Below are positions 6,136-6,530 of a DNA stretch of 6,530 bases, one piece after another. Origin of the DNA: Aquirhabdus sp. (lineage in GTDB: Bacteria; Pseudomonadota; Gammaproteobacteria; Pseudomonadales; Moraxellaceae); NCBI GenBank assembly GCA_030151145.1, contig JASLEL010000125.1, positions 1 to 6,530 on the forward strand. Direction: 5' to 3'. A program made the position numbers and the translations under genes. Numbering within the stretch: the stretch's first letter is position 1; the number at the start of each line of letters is the position of its first letter. The notes beneath the pieces are model-generated. The model was not told where the DNA came from. It did no database searches and saw nothing but the letters and a program-made list of their open reading frames with translations.

Positions 6136-6530
6136 GTATTGCCTGTAGTGTGTATATCGTTGCGCAGAACAATGCCCAGTGGCTGGAAGCCCTGCTCGAC
6201 AGCGTGCGTGACTTTAAGGAAGTGCTCATTCTGGATTCGGGCAGTACCGATGAGAGCTATGCCATCGCGGCGCGTTATCCCAATGTGCGGATCCAGCATC
6301 AGGACTGGCTCGGCTATGCCGCGCAGAAGGCACGTGCCTTAAGCCTATGCCATGAGGAGTGGGCTTTAAATCTGGACGGCGATGAAGAGCTGTCACCGGA
6401 GCTGCGCGACGAGATCCGTGCATGGATTGCATCCGATGGCCGCGAGGGGCCAGGGGACGCGCGTATAGACGGTCTGATCACACCGATCCGTGATTCGTTC
6501 ATGGGGAAGGTTGCACATCCCTATACCAAG
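6132..6530 (+). CDS. Family 2 glycosyltransferase, WaaE/KdtX type, N-terminal part (3' end outside the window)
   Basis: An open frame of 133 codons runs from ATG 6132 to the right edge without a stop. The ATG overlaps the deacetylase stop as ATGA, which suggests translational coupling; GGGGA (6116-6120) lies 11 nt upstream. Seen: CSVYIVAQNNAQWLEALLDS (5-24), the typical GT-A opening; VLILDSGSTDES (32-43), the nucleotide-sugar motif; WLGYAAQKARAL (62-73); and LNLDGDEELSPELRDEI (81-97), where DGDE takes the place of the usual DADE and supplies the metal-binding acidic residues. This motif order fits the WaaE/KdtX (LgtF-like) glucosyltransferases that modify the heptose of the inner core. Such proteins are about 250-260 residues, so roughly half is present. 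The sugar specificity cannot be read from this part. Confidence 0.88.
   Translation, partial: MSIACSVYIVAQNNAQWLEALLDSVRDFKEVLILDSGSTDESYAIAARYPNVRIQHQDWLGYAAQKARALSLCHEEWALNLDGDEELSPELRDEIRAWIASDGREGPGDARIDGLITPIRDSFMGKVAHPYTK

Overview
The window looks like the chromosome of a gammaproteobacterium, probably from the Pseudomonas/Acinetobacter/Halomonas part of the class. Evidence: the IlvE N-terminus (MSMADRDG...) matches the Pseudomonas-type protein as I remember it, the order glnE-ilvE-LPS core genes is a known arrangement in these groups, and the base composition is moderately GC-rich. The genus cannot be fixed from sequence alone. All recognised genes are on the plus strand, and I see no mobile element, tRNA, rRNA or CRISPR.

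Layout. (1) Positions 2-1483: the C-terminal half of glnE, the adenylyltransferase that controls glutamine synthetase; its 5' part lies outside the window. (2) 1484-1774: a 291-bp non-coding gap with several hairpins, two of them followed by T runs. (3) 1775-2707: complete ilvE, the branched-chain aminotransferase, followed by a strong 31-nt hairpin. (4) 2942-3925: an ELM1/GtrOC1-family putative glycosyltransferase. (5) 3926-4071: an AT-rich gap with repeated extended -10 boxes and GACCTG motifs. (6) 4072-5367: an O-antigen ligase (WaaL-like) membrane protein. (7) 5383-6135: a membrane-anchored polysaccharide deacetylase of the NodB type. (8) 6132-6530: the start of a family 2 glycosyltransferase of the WaaE/KdtX type, overlapping the previous gene by 4 bases and cut by the window edge.

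How they work together. glnE and ilvE are conserved nitrogen and amino-acid metabolism genes that form one flank. From about 2940 rightward the genes form a surface-glycan block. A likely division of labour is sugar transfer to lipid A-core (the ELM1/GtrOC1 and family 2 enzymes), removal of an N-acetyl group from a glycan sugar (deacetylase), and transfer of a finished polysaccharide to lipid A-core (ligase). The arrangement resembles the outer-core (OC) locus of Acinetobacter baumannii, which begins next to ilvE and also has a GtrOC1-type gene and a polysaccharide deacetylase. The last three genes probably form one operon, with a promoter just upstream of the ligase. No clearly new system is visible; the points worth following are the regulatory gaps and the glycan-modifying gene set.
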